From positions 263,001 to 327,000 of the forward strand of contig NZ_NSGE01000005.1 of the NCBI RefSeq assembly GCF_002294985.1: a stretch of DNA of 64,000 bases, written 5' to 3'. The position numbers and the translations under genes are program-made. The notes beneath the pieces are model-generated. The model ran no database searches. It was not told where the DNA came from and was given only the letters and a program-made list of their open reading frames with translations. This stretch comes from Mesorhizobium sp. WSM3862 (GTDB taxonomy: Bacteria; Pseudomonadota; Alphaproteobacteria; Rhizobiales; Rhizobiaceae). The number at the start of each line of letters is the position of its first letter. Position 1 is the first letter of the stretch. Below are positions 1-7,608 of this stretch, piece after piece.

Positions 1-360
1 GCGCAGGTCGTCGAATATCTGCGTGGCGCGGTCGCCTCGATCCCGAAAGGCCAGTCGGAAGCGGCGATGGCGATCGGCCTGACCTTTCGCCAGCGCCTTA
101 CCTACGTGATTTTCCCGCAGGCCTTCCGCCGCTTCCTGCCGCCTTGGATCAACGGCGTCACCGACGCGGTCAAGGGCAGCGCGTTGGTCTCGCTGCTCGG
201 CATCACCGATCTGATGCAGGCCATCAACCAGGTCATCGGCCGCACCTATGAAGCGATGCCGCTCTATATCCTCGGCGCCCTTCTCTATTTCGGCGTCAAC
301 TACGCGCTTTCGCTTGCCAGCCGACGGCTGGAGCAGCGCTTTGCCTTCATCCGGGAATAG
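1..360 (+). CDS. Amino-acid ABC transporter permease (3' part)
   Basis: Inner-membrane permease subunit of a polar amino-acid ABC importer (HisM/GlnP family). The gene starts before the window; 119 residues are visible in frame 1 and end at TAG. The visible part carries the cytoplasmic EAA loop (EAA at visible residues 20-22, then G, ending PQAFRR), which docks on the ATPase, and two further hydrophobic segments (about residues 57-75 and 86-103). The ATPase gene follows after 4 nt, so the two are translationally linked and almost certainly form one transporter. The substrate cannot be read from the sequence; the RidA and PLP-enzyme genes downstream suggest an amino acid that is taken up and deaminated. 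Family assignment is firm, substrate unknown. Confidence 0.93.
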   Translation, partial: AQVVEYLRGAVASIPKGQSEAAMAIGLTFRQRLTYVIFPQAFRRFLPPWINGVTDAVKGSALVSLLGITDLMQAINQVIGRTYEAMPLYILGALLYFGVNYALSLASRRLEQRFAFIRE

Positions 361-364
361 CACG

Positions 365-1159
365 ATGGCCACCACTTCCGATAACAGCCCTGCGCTTCTC
401 GATATCGCCGAGGTCTCGAAATCCTTTGGCTCGGTCGAGGTGCTGCGCTCGGTCAGCCTCAAGGTGGCGAAGGGCGAGGTGGTCGCCATCATCGGACCGT
501 CCGGCAGCGGCAAGACCACGCTGCTGCGCTGCGTCAACTTCCTCGAAAGCTACGACAGCGGCTCGATCCGCATCGACGGCAAGGAGGTCGGTTTTCGCGA
601 CGGCGGTGCGCGCCAGCGCCGCAGCGAGCGCGACTTGGCCGCCATGCGCGCCGAGACGGGCATGGTGTTCCAGGGCTTCAACCTGTTCCCGCATCTGACG
701 GCGGCCGGCAACATCATGCTCGGCCTCACCAAGGTACGCGGCAAGAGCAGCGGCGAGGCGCGCTCGATCGCCGACCACTGGCTGGGTCGTGTCGGTCTCG
801 CCCACAAGGCCGACAGCCTGCCCGCCGAGCTTTCCGGCGGGCAGCAGCAGCGTGTCGGCATCGCCCGCGCCGTCGCCATGGAGCCGAAGATCCTGCTGCT
901 CGACGAGATCACCTCGGCCCTCGATCCGGAACTCGTCGGCGAGGTTCTGGCCGTGGTGAAAAGCCTCGCCGAGGACGGCATGACCATGGTGATGGTGACG
1001 CATGAGATGGCCTTCGCCCGCGACGCCTCAAGCCGCATCGTCTTCATGGCCGACGGCGGCGTCAGTGCCGTCGGGCCGCCGAAGGAGGTGCTTGCCGCGG
1101 AGACCACGAACGAGCGCCTGCGGACTTTTTTGGCGCGCTTCCGCGCCTCGCAATTCTGA
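365..1159 (+). CDS. Amino-acid ABC transporter ATP-binding protein
   Basis: ATPase subunit (264 aa) that powers the permease encoded just upstream; GlnQ/HisP family. Walker A GPSGSGKTT is at residues 44-52, followed by the Q-loop (MVFQGFNLFPH), the signature LSGGQQQRVGIARA and Walker B LLLDEITSALD. The common DEP after Walker B is DEI here, a variant I believe occurs in rhizobial members. The start is ATG 365, 4 nt after the permease stop; upstream in-frame codons lie inside the permease gene and give a non-homologous N-terminus. An insertion of about 15 charged residues (GGARQRRSERDLAAMR) precedes the Q-loop. It is expressed with the RidA-like and PLP-enzyme genes that follow on the same strand. 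Confidence 0.95.
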   Translation: MATTSDNSPALLDIAEVSKSFGSVEVLRSVSLKVAKGEVVAIIGPSGSGKTTLLRCVNFLESYDSGSIRIDGKEVGFRDGGARQRRSERDLAAMRAETGMVFQGFNLFPHLTAAGNIMLGLTKVRGKSSGEARSIADHWLGRVGLAHKADSLPAELSGGQQQRVGIARAVAMEPKILLLDEITSALDPELVGEVLAVVKSLAEDGMTMVMVTHEMAFARDASSRIVFMADGGVSAVGPPKEVLAAETTNERLRTFLARFRASQF

Positions 1160-1196
1160 CATCGGATGGCAAATGCCATCCAAGGAGCATTCTTCC

Positions 1197-1658
1197 ATGA
1201 CGCCTTACACCCGGCTCGCCGAACTCGGCCTGACGCTGCCCGAGCCGCCAACGCCCATCGCCAACTTCGTCACTCATGCCGAGAGCGGCCGGCTGATCTT
1301 CCTCTCGGGCCAGGGGCCGCTGCGCGCCGACGGCACGCTTTGCACCGGCAAGGTCGGCGAGGACGTCACCGTCGAACAGGCCTATGAGCATGCCCGGCTC
1401 ACCGGCCTCAACCTGCTTGCCGTCATGCACGCGGCGGCGGGCGACCTCGGGCGCATCGTGCGCGTCGTCAAGCTGCTCGGCTTCGTCAATGCGACGCCGA
1501 CCTTCAGCGATCACCCGAAGGTGGTCAATGGCTGCTCTGATCTCTTCGCCGATGTCTTCGACAAGATCGGCGGCCACGCGCGCTCGGCGATCGGTGTCGG
1601 CTCGCTGCCTGGAAACATCACCGTCGAAATCGAAGCGGTCGTCGAGATCGCCGCCTGA
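1197..1658 (+). CDS. RidA family protein (YjgF/YER057c/UK114)
   Basis: 153-aa member of the RidA superfamily. Canonical members hydrolyse reactive enamine/imine intermediates released by PLP-dependent lyases. The arginine equivalent to the substrate-binding Arg of E. coli RidA is present as R129 in HARSAIGV, followed by LPGN and VEIEAVVEI. It is about 25 residues longer than archetypal RidA, like the longer 'RidA family' proteins common in rhizobia. ATG 1197 is chosen because AAGGAG (1182-1187) lies 9 nt upstream; another in-frame ATG at 1173 would precede that Shine-Dalgarno. It sits between the ABC transporter ATPase and a PLP enzyme, 38 nt and 17 nt away, so a role in cleaning up after that enzyme is a reasonable inference. 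Confidence 0.92.
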   Translation: MTPYTRLAELGLTLPEPPTPIANFVTHAESGRLIFLSGQGPLRADGTLCTGKVGEDVTVEQAYEHARLTGLNLLAVMHAAAGDLGRIVRVVKLLGFVNATPTFSDHPKVVNGCSDLFADVFDKIGGHARSAIGVGSLPGNITVEIEAVVEIAA

Positions 1659-1675
1659 CACTGGGATCTGCTGCC

Positions 1676-2881
1676 ATGAAAACCTATTCCGAGAACGGCT
1701 CCAACACAACGATCCGCGAGCGGCTGGGACTGCGTCCGATCATCAACGTCTCGGGCACGATGACGACGCTCGGCGCCTCGATCATCGTTCCGGAAGCGAT
1801 CAGCGCCATGGCCGAGATCGCCTCGCAATGGGTGGAGATGGACGATTTGCAGCGCGCCGCGAGCGCAGTCGTTGCGCGTCTCACCGGCGGCGAGGCCGGC
1901 TTCATCACCGCCTGCTGCGCCTCAGGCATCACCATGGCGATCGCCGGCGCAATGACCGGCACCAACCTGCTGGCCATCGAACGGCTGCCCGACGACACCG
2001 AAGGGCTGAAATCGGAGGTCGTCATCCAGCTCGGCCATATCGTCAATTACGGCGCGCCGATCGATCAGTCGATCCGCCTCGCCGGCGCCAAGGTCATTCC
2101 GGCGGGCACCGTCAGCGTCACGCAGGATTACCACTTGCGCGAGGCGATCAACGAGCGCACCGCGGCCGCGCTTTACGTCGTCGCCCACCACACGGTGCAA
2201 TACGGCATGCTTTCGCTGGAGGAGTTCTGCGAGATCTGCCACGCCAAGAATGTGCCGGTGATCGTCGATGCCGCTTCGGAATACGATCTGCGGACCTTCC
2301 TCGCGCAGGGCGCCGACATCGTCGTCTACAGCGGCCACAAATTCCTGAGTGGCCCGACCAGCGGCATCGTCACCGGCCGCAAGGACCTGGTGCGCGCCGC
2401 CTATCTGCAGAATCGCGGCGTCGCGCGGGCCATGAAGGTCGGCAAGGAAAGCATCGCCGGCACCATGGCGGCGCTCGACGCTTGGGAAAAGCGCGACCAT
2501 GCCGGCATTCGCCGGCGCGAAGAGGCGGCGCTCGATCTGTGGAAGGATGCGCTGCAAGGCATTCCGGGCATTGGCGCTGAGATCGTGCCCGACCCAACCG
2601 CCAACCCGCTCGACCGCCTGCAGGTCTTCGTCCGTCCGGAGAGCCGCTTCACCGCCGCGGGCCTAGCCTCGGCTTTGGCCGCCGGCTCACCGCCCGTCAT
2701 CGTGCGCAACCATGAGGTCGAGCGCGGACACTTCTTCCTCGACCCCTGCAATCTCCATCCCGGCGAGGCCGAGATCGTCGCCGAGCGGCTGCGCGCGGTT
2801 CTGACCGCGAAGGAGCGTCCCGCGGATGCGATGAAAGCGGCGCGCAAGGATTCATCCGGGGCGCTGCGCTGGCCGGACTAG
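1676..2881 (+). CDS. SelA-like PLP-dependent aminotransferase-fold enzyme
   Basis: 401-aa fold-type I PLP enzyme of the SelA/DgaE-like group (L-seryl-tRNA(Sec) selenium transferase-like; some relatives are D-glucosaminate-6-phosphate ammonia lyases). The likely Schiff-base lysine is K222 in [13 protein letters not shown], preceded by the cofactor aspartate in [10 protein letters not shown]. The glycine-rich phosphate-binding part is near [15 protein letters not shown] (about residues 71-85). The window has no selB, tRNA-Sec or other selenium gene, so a selenocysteine role is unlikely. Its place after an amino-acid importer and a RidA-like gene suggests an ammonia lyase, racemase or related elimination enzyme on the imported compound. 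Reaction and substrate cannot be assigned from sequence. Confidence 0.85.
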   Translation: MKTYSENGSNTTIRERLGLRPIINVSGTMTTLGASIIVPEAISAMAEIASQWVEMDDLQRAASAVVARLTGGEAGFITACCASGITMAIAGAMTGTNLLAIERLPDDTEGLKSEVVIQLGHIVNYGAPIDQSIRLAGAKVIPAGTVSVTQDYHLREAINERTAAALYVVAHHTVQYGMLSLEEFCEICHAKNVPVIVDAASEYDLRTFLAQGADIVVYSGHKFLSGPTSGIVTGRKDLVRAAYLQNRGVARAMKVGKESIAGTMAALDAWEKRDHAGIRRREEAALDLWKDALQGIPGIGAEIVPDPTANPLDRLQVFVRPESRFTAAGLASALAAGSPPVIVRNHEVERGHFFLDPCNLHPGEAEIVAERLRAVLTAKERPADAMKAARKDSSGALRWPD

Positions 2882-2900
2882 ACCTCGCCACCGTCGGCCC

Positions 2901-2926
2901 ACAGCCGCGACAATCCTTGCGGCTGT
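2901..2926 (+). terminator. Hairpin after the transporter/PLP operon
   Basis: Inverted repeat ACAGCCGC-N10-GCGGCTGT, an 8-bp stem 20 nt after the PLP-enzyme stop. No T-run follows, so it is at best a weak or Rho-assisted terminator or an mRNA 3' stabiliser, separating this operon from purE. Confidence 0.35.
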
Positions 2927-2972
2927 CGGCGAATTCCGCTAAGGCGCGCCTTTGCCGCCGGGAGCGAAAACC

Positions 2973-3470
2973 TTGACCGATCAGCGTGTCGACGTCGCCA
3001 TCATCATGGGCAGCCAGTCCGACTGGGCGACGATGCGCCAGGCGGCGGAAACGCTGGATGCGCTGGGCATCCCGCACAAAAAGCTGATCGTCTCGGCACA
3101 CCGCACGCCGGACCGCCTCTATGAATTCGCCAAGGGCGCCAAGGCGGCCGGCTACAAGGTGATTATCGCCGGCGCCGGCGGCGCGGCGCACCTGCCCGGC
3201 ATGACGGCGGCGATGACGCCGCTGCCCGTCTTCGGCGTGCCGGTGGAATCCAAGGCGTTGTCCGGCCAGGATTCGCTGCTCTCCATCGTGCAGATGCCGG
3301 CCGGCATTCCGGTCGGAACGTTAGCCATCGGCAAGGCCGGTGCCGCCAACGCCGCCCTTCTCGCCGCGGCCGTCCTGGCGCTGAGCGATGAAAAACTCGC
3401 CGCCCGCCTCGATGCCTGGCGCACCGCACAGACCGCCAAGGTCGCCACCGAGCCGGCGGATACCCCGTGA
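2973..3470 (+). CDS. purE: 5-(carboxyamino)imidazole ribonucleotide mutase PurE
   Basis: Class I PurE (165 aa), cytoplasmic, converting N5-CAIR to CAIR in de novo purine synthesis together with PurK. Diagnostic motifs are GSQSDW near the N-terminus, [12 protein letters not shown] and [10 protein letters not shown]. No ATG is available. TTG 2973 is preferred (protein [10 protein letters not shown]) because GGGAG sits about 9 nt upstream; a second TTG at 2952 would add seven residues without a ribosome site. The stop overlaps the purK start by 4 nt (GTGA), so the pair is translationally coupled. Confidence 0.96.
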   Translation: MTDQRVDVAIIMGSQSDWATMRQAAETLDALGIPHKKLIVSAHRTPDRLYEFAKGAKAAGYKVIIAGAGGAAHLPGMTAAMTPLPVFGVPVESKALSGQDSLLSIVQMPAGIPVGTLAIGKAGAANAALLAAAVLALSDEKLAARLDAWRTAQTAKVATEPADTP

Positions 3471-4543
3471 GCCTGGCCCCGGGATCGACCATCGGCATCA
3501 TCGGCGGCGGCCAGCTCGGCCGCATGCTGGCGATGGCCGCCGCCCGCCTCGGCTATCGCACCATCGTCCTGGAGCCACAGGCCGACAGCCCGGCGGCGCA
3601 GGTCGCCAACCGTCAGATCGTCGCCGCCTATGACGATCCGGCGGCCCTTGCCGAACTGGCCGGCGCCAGCGCTGTCGTCACTTACGAATTCGAGAACGTC
3701 CCGGTTCAAGCGGCGCAGACACTCGCGGCGCGCGTTCCCGTCTGTCCGCCGGCCCGCGCGCTGGAAATCGCGCAGGATCGCGTGACCGAAAAAAGCTTCC
3801 TGAACGGCATCGGCGTTCCCACAGCCGAATTCTGCCCAGTGGACAATGACGAGCAGCTGACGGCCGCGCTGAAGAAATTCAGCGGCAGCGGCGTGCTGAA
3901 GACGCGCCGCATGGGCTATGACGGCAAAGGCCAGCGCGTCTTCCGCAACATGGAGACCGGCGGCTTTGCCGGCATCTGCGAGGCGATGGGCAATGTGCCG
4001 CTGATCCTCGAATCGCTGGTCGCTTTCGAGCGCGAGATTTCGGTGATTGCCGCGCGCGGGCAGGACGGCTCGGTTGCAGCCTACGATCCGGCCGAGAATA
4101 TCCATCGCGAAGGCATATTGCGAACGTCGACATTGCCGGCCGCCATCGCACCGGACACCGCATCGGCGGCGAAGCAAGCGGCAGCAAAAATCCTTGCGGC
4201 GCTCGACTATGTCGGCGTCATCGGCGTCGAGTTCTTCGTGCTTGCCGACGGTTCGCTTTTAGCCAATGAGCTGGCGCCGCGTGTCCACAATTCCGGCCAC
4301 TGGACGGAAGCCGCCTGCATCGTTTCGCAGTTCGAACAGCATATCCGCGCCATCGCCGGCCTGCCGCTGGGCTCGCCTGCACGGCATTCCGACTGTGTCA
4401 TGGAAAACCTGATCGGCGATGACATGCTGAAGGTTCCGGCGCTGCTCGCCGAGCCCGGCGTGATGCTGCATCTCTACGGCAAGGCCGAGTCGCGGCCCGG
4501 CCGCAAGATGGGCCATTTCACGCGCATTGAGCGTCGGCGCTAA
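3467..4543 (+). CDS. purK: 5-(carboxyamino)imidazole ribonucleotide synthase PurK
   Basis: ATP-grasp enzyme (358 aa) that makes N5-CAIR from AIR, bicarbonate and ATP; its product is the substrate of PurE. The N-terminal nucleotide-fold motif [13 protein letters not shown], the ATP-grasp core ([13 protein letters not shown]) and the late motif [13 protein letters not shown] are all present, and the length is normal. The start is GTG 3467, embedded in the purE stop (GTGA), consistent with coupled translation. It ends 6 nt before the stop of the convergent LprI-like gene. Confidence 0.97.
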   Translation: MSLAPGSTIGIIGGGQLGRMLAMAAARLGYRTIVLEPQADSPAAQVANRQIVAAYDDPAALAELAGASAVVTYEFENVPVQAAQTLAARVPVCPPARALEIAQDRVTEKSFLNGIGVPTAEFCPVDNDEQLTAALKKFSGSGVLKTRRMGYDGKGQRVFRNMETGGFAGICEAMGNVPLILESLVAFEREISVIAARGQDGSVAAYDPAENIHREGILRTSTLPAAIAPDTASAAKQAAAKILAALDYVGVIGVEFFVLADGSLLANELAPRVHNSGHWTEAACIVSQFEQHIRAIAGLPLGSPARHSDCVMENLIGDDMLKVPALLAEPGVMLHLYGKAESRPGRKMGHFTRIERRR

Positions 4544-4549
4544 CGCCGA

Positions 4550-4966
4550 CTACTGCACGTCTTCGTCCTCGTCCGGGCTGGCGCAGCTCGGATCGCCTTC
4601 CTGGCAGTTGGGGCCGGAGGTGAGTTGCTTGGTGCGCTCGGTGGTCAGTTCCGTCAGGCATTGCGAAACCTCCATCGGGTGGATGGAACCGCCCTCGCTG
4701 TCGGCGGTCGAATAGGCGCATTCGGCGTCGCGGAAGGCGATCCAGGCGCGCTGTGCGGTCTGCAGCAACTTGTTGGCCTTCTCGTCATTGCGGCCGACAA
4801 TATCCTTGTAGGCGGCGTTGAGCTTGGCATCGGCCGCCTGATAATCGGCATTGGCGCAGATATTCATCATCGACTGGCTGTCGTCGCTGCGGTCGCAGTC
4901 CTCGGCCCATGCAGCCGGAACTGTCGCGATGAGGACAAGGCATGCGGGCAGAAAGAGACGGCGCAT
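4550..4966 (-). CDS. LprI-like (DUF1311) periplasmic protein
   Basis: 138-aa exported protein of the DUF1311/lysozyme-inhibitor LprI-like family. A signal peptide is clear at residues 1-20 (MRRLFLPACLVLIATVPAAWA). The mature part is short, with the typical helical pattern DAKLNAAYKDIV...AWIAFRDAECAY and four to five cysteines, then an acidic tail ending DEDEDVQ. ATG 4966 is chosen because it opens directly on the signal peptide and has GGAG 8 nt upstream; earlier in-frame starts give an untypical leader. Convergent with purK. DUF1311 proteins are often annotated lysozyme inhibitors, but that function is not proven for most of them. Confidence 0.82.
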   Translation of the reverse strand: MRRLFLPACLVLIATVPAAWAEDCDRSDDSQSMMNICANADYQAADAKLNAAYKDIVGRNDEKANKLLQTAQRAWIAFRDAECAYSTADSEGGSIHPMEVSQCLTELTTERTKQLTSGPNCQEGDPSCASPDEDEDVQ

Positions 4967-5187
4967 GATAAGACTCCGTTTCGCTGAGAGCATCTGCAAC
5001 CTAGAGGAATCGCTTGGCGTCGCAGAAATGCGGCTAAACAAATAGACATAACCGGAGGGGACCTATGTCCCGCTCTGGCGTGGCCCGCAACATTCCAGCC
5101 GCCTCTGAGTCGCGCAATGCCGCGCGTTCCCTATGGCGAATATTTGATCAGCGCACCATTTGCGGCATAAGAGCCGCCCGCTTGCGG

Positions 5188-5216
5188 TTGACACGGGCAA
5201 GGCTCCTCGTTTATGA
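5188..5216 (+). promoter_or_regulatory. Sigma-70-type promoter for rpmJ
   Basis: TTGACA (5188-5193), a 17-bp spacer and TTATGA (5211-5216): a perfect -35 and a fair -10. It lies 86 nt before the rpmJ ATG and points at it. Perfect -35 hexamers are uncommon in this GC-rich DNA, which supports strong constitutive transcription. Confidence 0.6.
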
Positions 5217-5229
5217 GCCACGCAAGTTC

Positions 5230-5280
5230 AAGGCGCGCTTTTTTCGGGCGCGCCTTTAAAATTCGGCCCGGGACCGGGCC
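5230..5280 (+). promoter_or_regulatory. Two-hairpin leader of rpmJ
   Basis: Two adjacent inverted repeats in the presumed 5' untranslated region of rpmJ: AAGGCGCGC-N9-GCGCGCCTT (5230-5256) and GGCCCGG-GA-CCGGGCC (5265-5280). The first loop holds six T residues. The second stem ends 21 nt before the ATG, so the pair could modulate translation. Structure read by eye only. Confidence 0.45.
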
Positions 5281-5301
5281 CCCGACCGAACAGGCAAGAC
5301 C

Positions 5302-5427
5302 ATGAAGATCAAGAACTCGCTCAAGGCGCTCAAGGCGCGTCACCGCGACAACCGGCTGGTTCGCCGCAAGGGACGCATCTACATCATCAACAAGACCGCT
5401 CCGCGCTACAAGGCGCGCCAGGGCTGA
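5302..5427 (+). CDS. rpmJ: 50S ribosomal protein L36, zinc-independent type
   Basis: 41-aa basic ribosomal protein reading [20 protein letters not shown] and ending [10 protein letters not shown]. It matches L36 of the cysteine-free (C-minus, YkgO-like) type: no Cys and no zinc ribbon, with the [12 protein letters not shown] core. It acts in the large ribosomal subunit. As in many alphaproteobacteria it is monocistronic and away from the spc operon. It is preceded by a strong promoter and a two-hairpin leader, and followed by a 9-bp hairpin. In enterobacteria C-minus L36 is a zinc-starvation paralogue; in alphaproteobacteria it is commonly the housekeeping copy, and nothing here suggests Zur control. 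Confidence 0.93.
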   Translation: MKIKNSLKALKARHRDNRLVRRKGRIYIINKTAPRYKARQG

Positions 5428-5434
5428 GACTTGC

Positions 5435-5455
5435 GCGCGGCGCTAAGCGCCGCGC
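5435..5455 (+). terminator. Hairpin downstream of rpmJ
   Basis: GCGCGGCGC-TAA-GCGCCGCGC, a perfect 9-bp GC stem beginning 8 nt after the rpmJ stop. There is no U-tract, so termination efficiency is uncertain; it could equally protect the short mRNA. Confidence 0.5.
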
Positions 5456-5538
5456 CCGCTGATGTCGACTTCCGGTTCGCCGGCCCTCTCACGCTAAAAT
5501 CATTTTGACGATCCGCCGTCCGGGACTAGATTCCGGAC

Positions 5539-6156
5539 ATGCGGATTCTTTTTGCATTCTTCATTGCCCTCGTCCTTTCCGGAACGACCTTGCCCGCTTC
5601 GGCGCAGGATGAGGCCACGCCGCCCGCCGCTTCGCCGCCGCCCGCCATCACGCCGCCGCCGGTCGCCTCGACCAGGCAGGGACGGCTCGACCAGCTCTTT
5701 GCCGATCTCAGACGCGAGCGCAACGAGAAGGCCGCCGAACGCATCGCCGGCCGCATCTGGAATGAGTGGAACCAGTCCGGCAGCGCCTCGATCGACCTGA
5801 TGATGCGATGGGCGCAAAGGGCGGCGGAAGACCAGAAATTCGACGTCGCGCTCGATTTCCTCGATCAGGTGGTGACCTTGCAGCCCGATTATGCCGAAGG
5901 CTGGAACCGCCGCGCTACCGTGCATTTCCTGATGAAGAACTATGGAAAGTCGATGTCGGACATCGACCACACGCTGCGGCTCGAACCGCGCCATTTCGGC
6001 GCGCTGTCGGGTCTCGCGCAGATCATGGCCGAGACCGGCCACAAGCAGTCGGCGCTGGAAGCCTGGCAGAAGGTGCTCACCATCTATCCGATGATGCGCA
6101 GCGCCCAGGGCCAGGTCTCGACGCTGTCGGAAGACCTGGCCGGCGAGGGCATTTGA
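5539..6156 (+). CDS. Exported TPR-repeat protein
   Basis: 205-aa protein with an N-terminal signal peptide (residues 1-22, ending ASAQ), a proline/alanine-rich linker (about 26-45) and tetratricopeptide-like helices across residues 55-190. One recognisable TPR unit is DVALDFLDQVVTLQPDYAEGWNRRATVHF, followed by a second ending LRLEPRHFGALSGLAQIM and a third around SALEAWQKVLTIYPMM. TPR domains bind partner proteins, so a periplasmic scaffold is likely; partner and process are unknown. It is transcribed alone, 111 nt after rpmJ. Confidence 0.8.
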   Translation: MRILFAFFIALVLSGTTLPASAQDEATPPAASPPPAITPPPVASTRQGRLDQLFADLRRERNEKAAERIAGRIWNEWNQSGSASIDLMMRWAQRAAEDQKFDVALDFLDQVVTLQPDYAEGWNRRATVHFLMKNYGKSMSDIDHTLRLEPRHFGALSGLAQIMAETGHKQSALEAWQKVLTIYPMMRSAQGQVSTLSEDLAGEGI

Positions 6157-6399
6157 GGGCAGCTCTTCGTCATCCTCGGGCTTGAGCCAACGACCCACGC
6201 CGTGACTTTCCGCGCCGCGACGGCGGTGCAGAACGCTGCAGCCTTCGCGCAAGGTGACGACGACCTTAACAAGCCCGGCCAAGCCGAACGTTTGCGATAC
6301 TCCACCGAAGCGGGCAATAATTGGGGCTGGCAGCAGGCCGCCAGCTCGCCAAACTCACCGTGCTCCTAAATTAGATCCGCTCGCCCTCGTACTTTCCGC

Positions 6400-7458
6400 A
6401 TGTACCTCATCTGCCTCGCGCTCCTCCTCCTCGTTGCCTTCCTCATCGCCCTTGCCGGCATTACCCGCGCCGGCGTCTGGCTGATCGAGCGTCGCAATCC
6501 GCCGATCGGCGCATTCGCCGACATCGATGGTGCCCGTATCCATTATGTCCACGTCCCCGCCGCCGGCGCCGGTCTGCCGCCTGTCGTCTTCATCCATGGC
6601 GCCAGTGCCAATCTCAAGGACCAGATGCTGCCGCTGAGGCCTCTGCTCGAGGGCCGCGCCGAGCTGCTGTTCCTCGACCGACCGGGCTTCGGCTGGTCCG
6701 AGCGCGGCGACAACGAAACACTGGCGACGCAGGCCGACACTGTCGCCGCTCTGATGGATCGGCTCGGCATCGCAAGGGCGATCATCGTCGGCCATTCCTT
6801 CGGCGGCGCGGTCACCACCGCCTTCGCGCGCCAGCATCCGCAAAAGACGCTCGGCCTCGTCTTCCTGGCGCCCGTCAGCCATCCGTGGCCGGGCGGCGCG
6901 ACCGCCTGGTATTACAAATTGACGGCTGTTCCGGTTGTCGGCTGGCTGTTTTCCGAGACCATTGCTTCCGCCGCTGGCATGCTGCGGATCGGCAATGCCA
7001 CGGCCTGCGTGTTTTCACCGAACAATGTGCCGAAGGGCTATATCGGCAAGGCTTCCATTCCGCTTGTGCTGAGGCCGCCCGCCTTCCGCGCCAACGCCCG
7101 CGATGTGGCCCGACTTTACGGCTATGTGCGCGCGGCCTCGCCTGGCTACCGTGAGATCAAGGCGCCGACCTTGGTCATCTCCGGCGATCGCGACAAGGTG
7201 GTCTATGCCACGGTCCATTCCGTCGGCCTCGAACGCGACATTCCCGGCGCCGAGCTGGTCTGGGTCGCGAATCTCGGCCACAAGCCCGACTGGATCGCCC
7301 CCGACCTCGTCGTCGGCGCCATCGAAAGGGCGGCGGGCGCGCCGGTCGACTTGCAGTCGATGGCGAGTGTTGTGGAAAGCCGGATCGCCGGCGACGCGCA
7401 AGGCGCTGACAGGTACCCGGAACTGAAGGTGCCGGACGCCGAGCTGGCGCCGGGCTAA
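6400..7458 (+). CDS. Alpha/beta-fold hydrolase, membrane-anchored
   Basis: 352-aa hydrolase. An N-terminal hydrophobic segment (residues 1-27) probably anchors it in the inner membrane. The domain has the oxyanion motif FIHGASAN, the nucleophile elbow GHSFGG (Ser about residue 131), a late acid in LVISGDRDKVV and the catalytic His in NLGHKPD. An insertion between the elbow and the acid (WPGGATAWYYKLTAVPVVGW onward) forms a hydrophobic lid. Substrate unknown; esterase, epoxide hydrolase or lipase activity are all possible. The 243-nt gap before it contains no gene; it opens with a stretch resembling a dispersed Mesorhizobium repeat (CGTCATCCTCGGGCTTGAGCC), a resemblance I could not test. Confidence 0.85.
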   Translation: MYLICLALLLLVAFLIALAGITRAGVWLIERRNPPIGAFADIDGARIHYVHVPAAGAGLPPVVFIHGASANLKDQMLPLRPLLEGRAELLFLDRPGFGWSERGDNETLATQADTVAALMDRLGIARAIIVGHSFGGAVTTAFARQHPQKTLGLVFLAPVSHPWPGGATAWYYKLTAVPVVGWLFSETIASAAGMLRIGNATACVFSPNNVPKGYIGKASIPLVLRPPAFRANARDVARLYGYVRAASPGYREIKAPTLVISGDRDKVVYATVHSVGLERDIPGAELVWVANLGHKPDWIAPDLVVGAIERAAGAPVDLQSMASVVESRIAGDAQGADRYPELKVPDAELAPG

Positions 7459-7608
7459 GCTCGGGACCGGAAGGGTGTTGAGATTCAAATTAGGCCGAGC
7501 CGAGCAGAGCGGATTCCAGAACCGGAGTGGAGCGACTTAACCACATGAGCCCGGAAGCGCAGGAAAGGCGCGCCTCACAGGCCGGTCCCACCTGAATACG
7601 GGCATACC

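Noticed and set aside
1676..2881. Annotating the PLP enzyme as selA (selenocysteine synthesis)
   Set aside because: No selB, selD or tRNA-Sec in the window, and the neighbours are a transporter and a RidA-like gene.
5065..5259. Small ORF upstream of rpmJ
   Set aside because: Overlaps the rpmJ promoter and leader, and lacks a ribosome site or coding pattern.
7490..7608. Possible small gene after pyk
   Set aside because: It is an out-of-frame continuation over the end of pyk with no start of its own; the sequence looks like an intergenic repeat instead.
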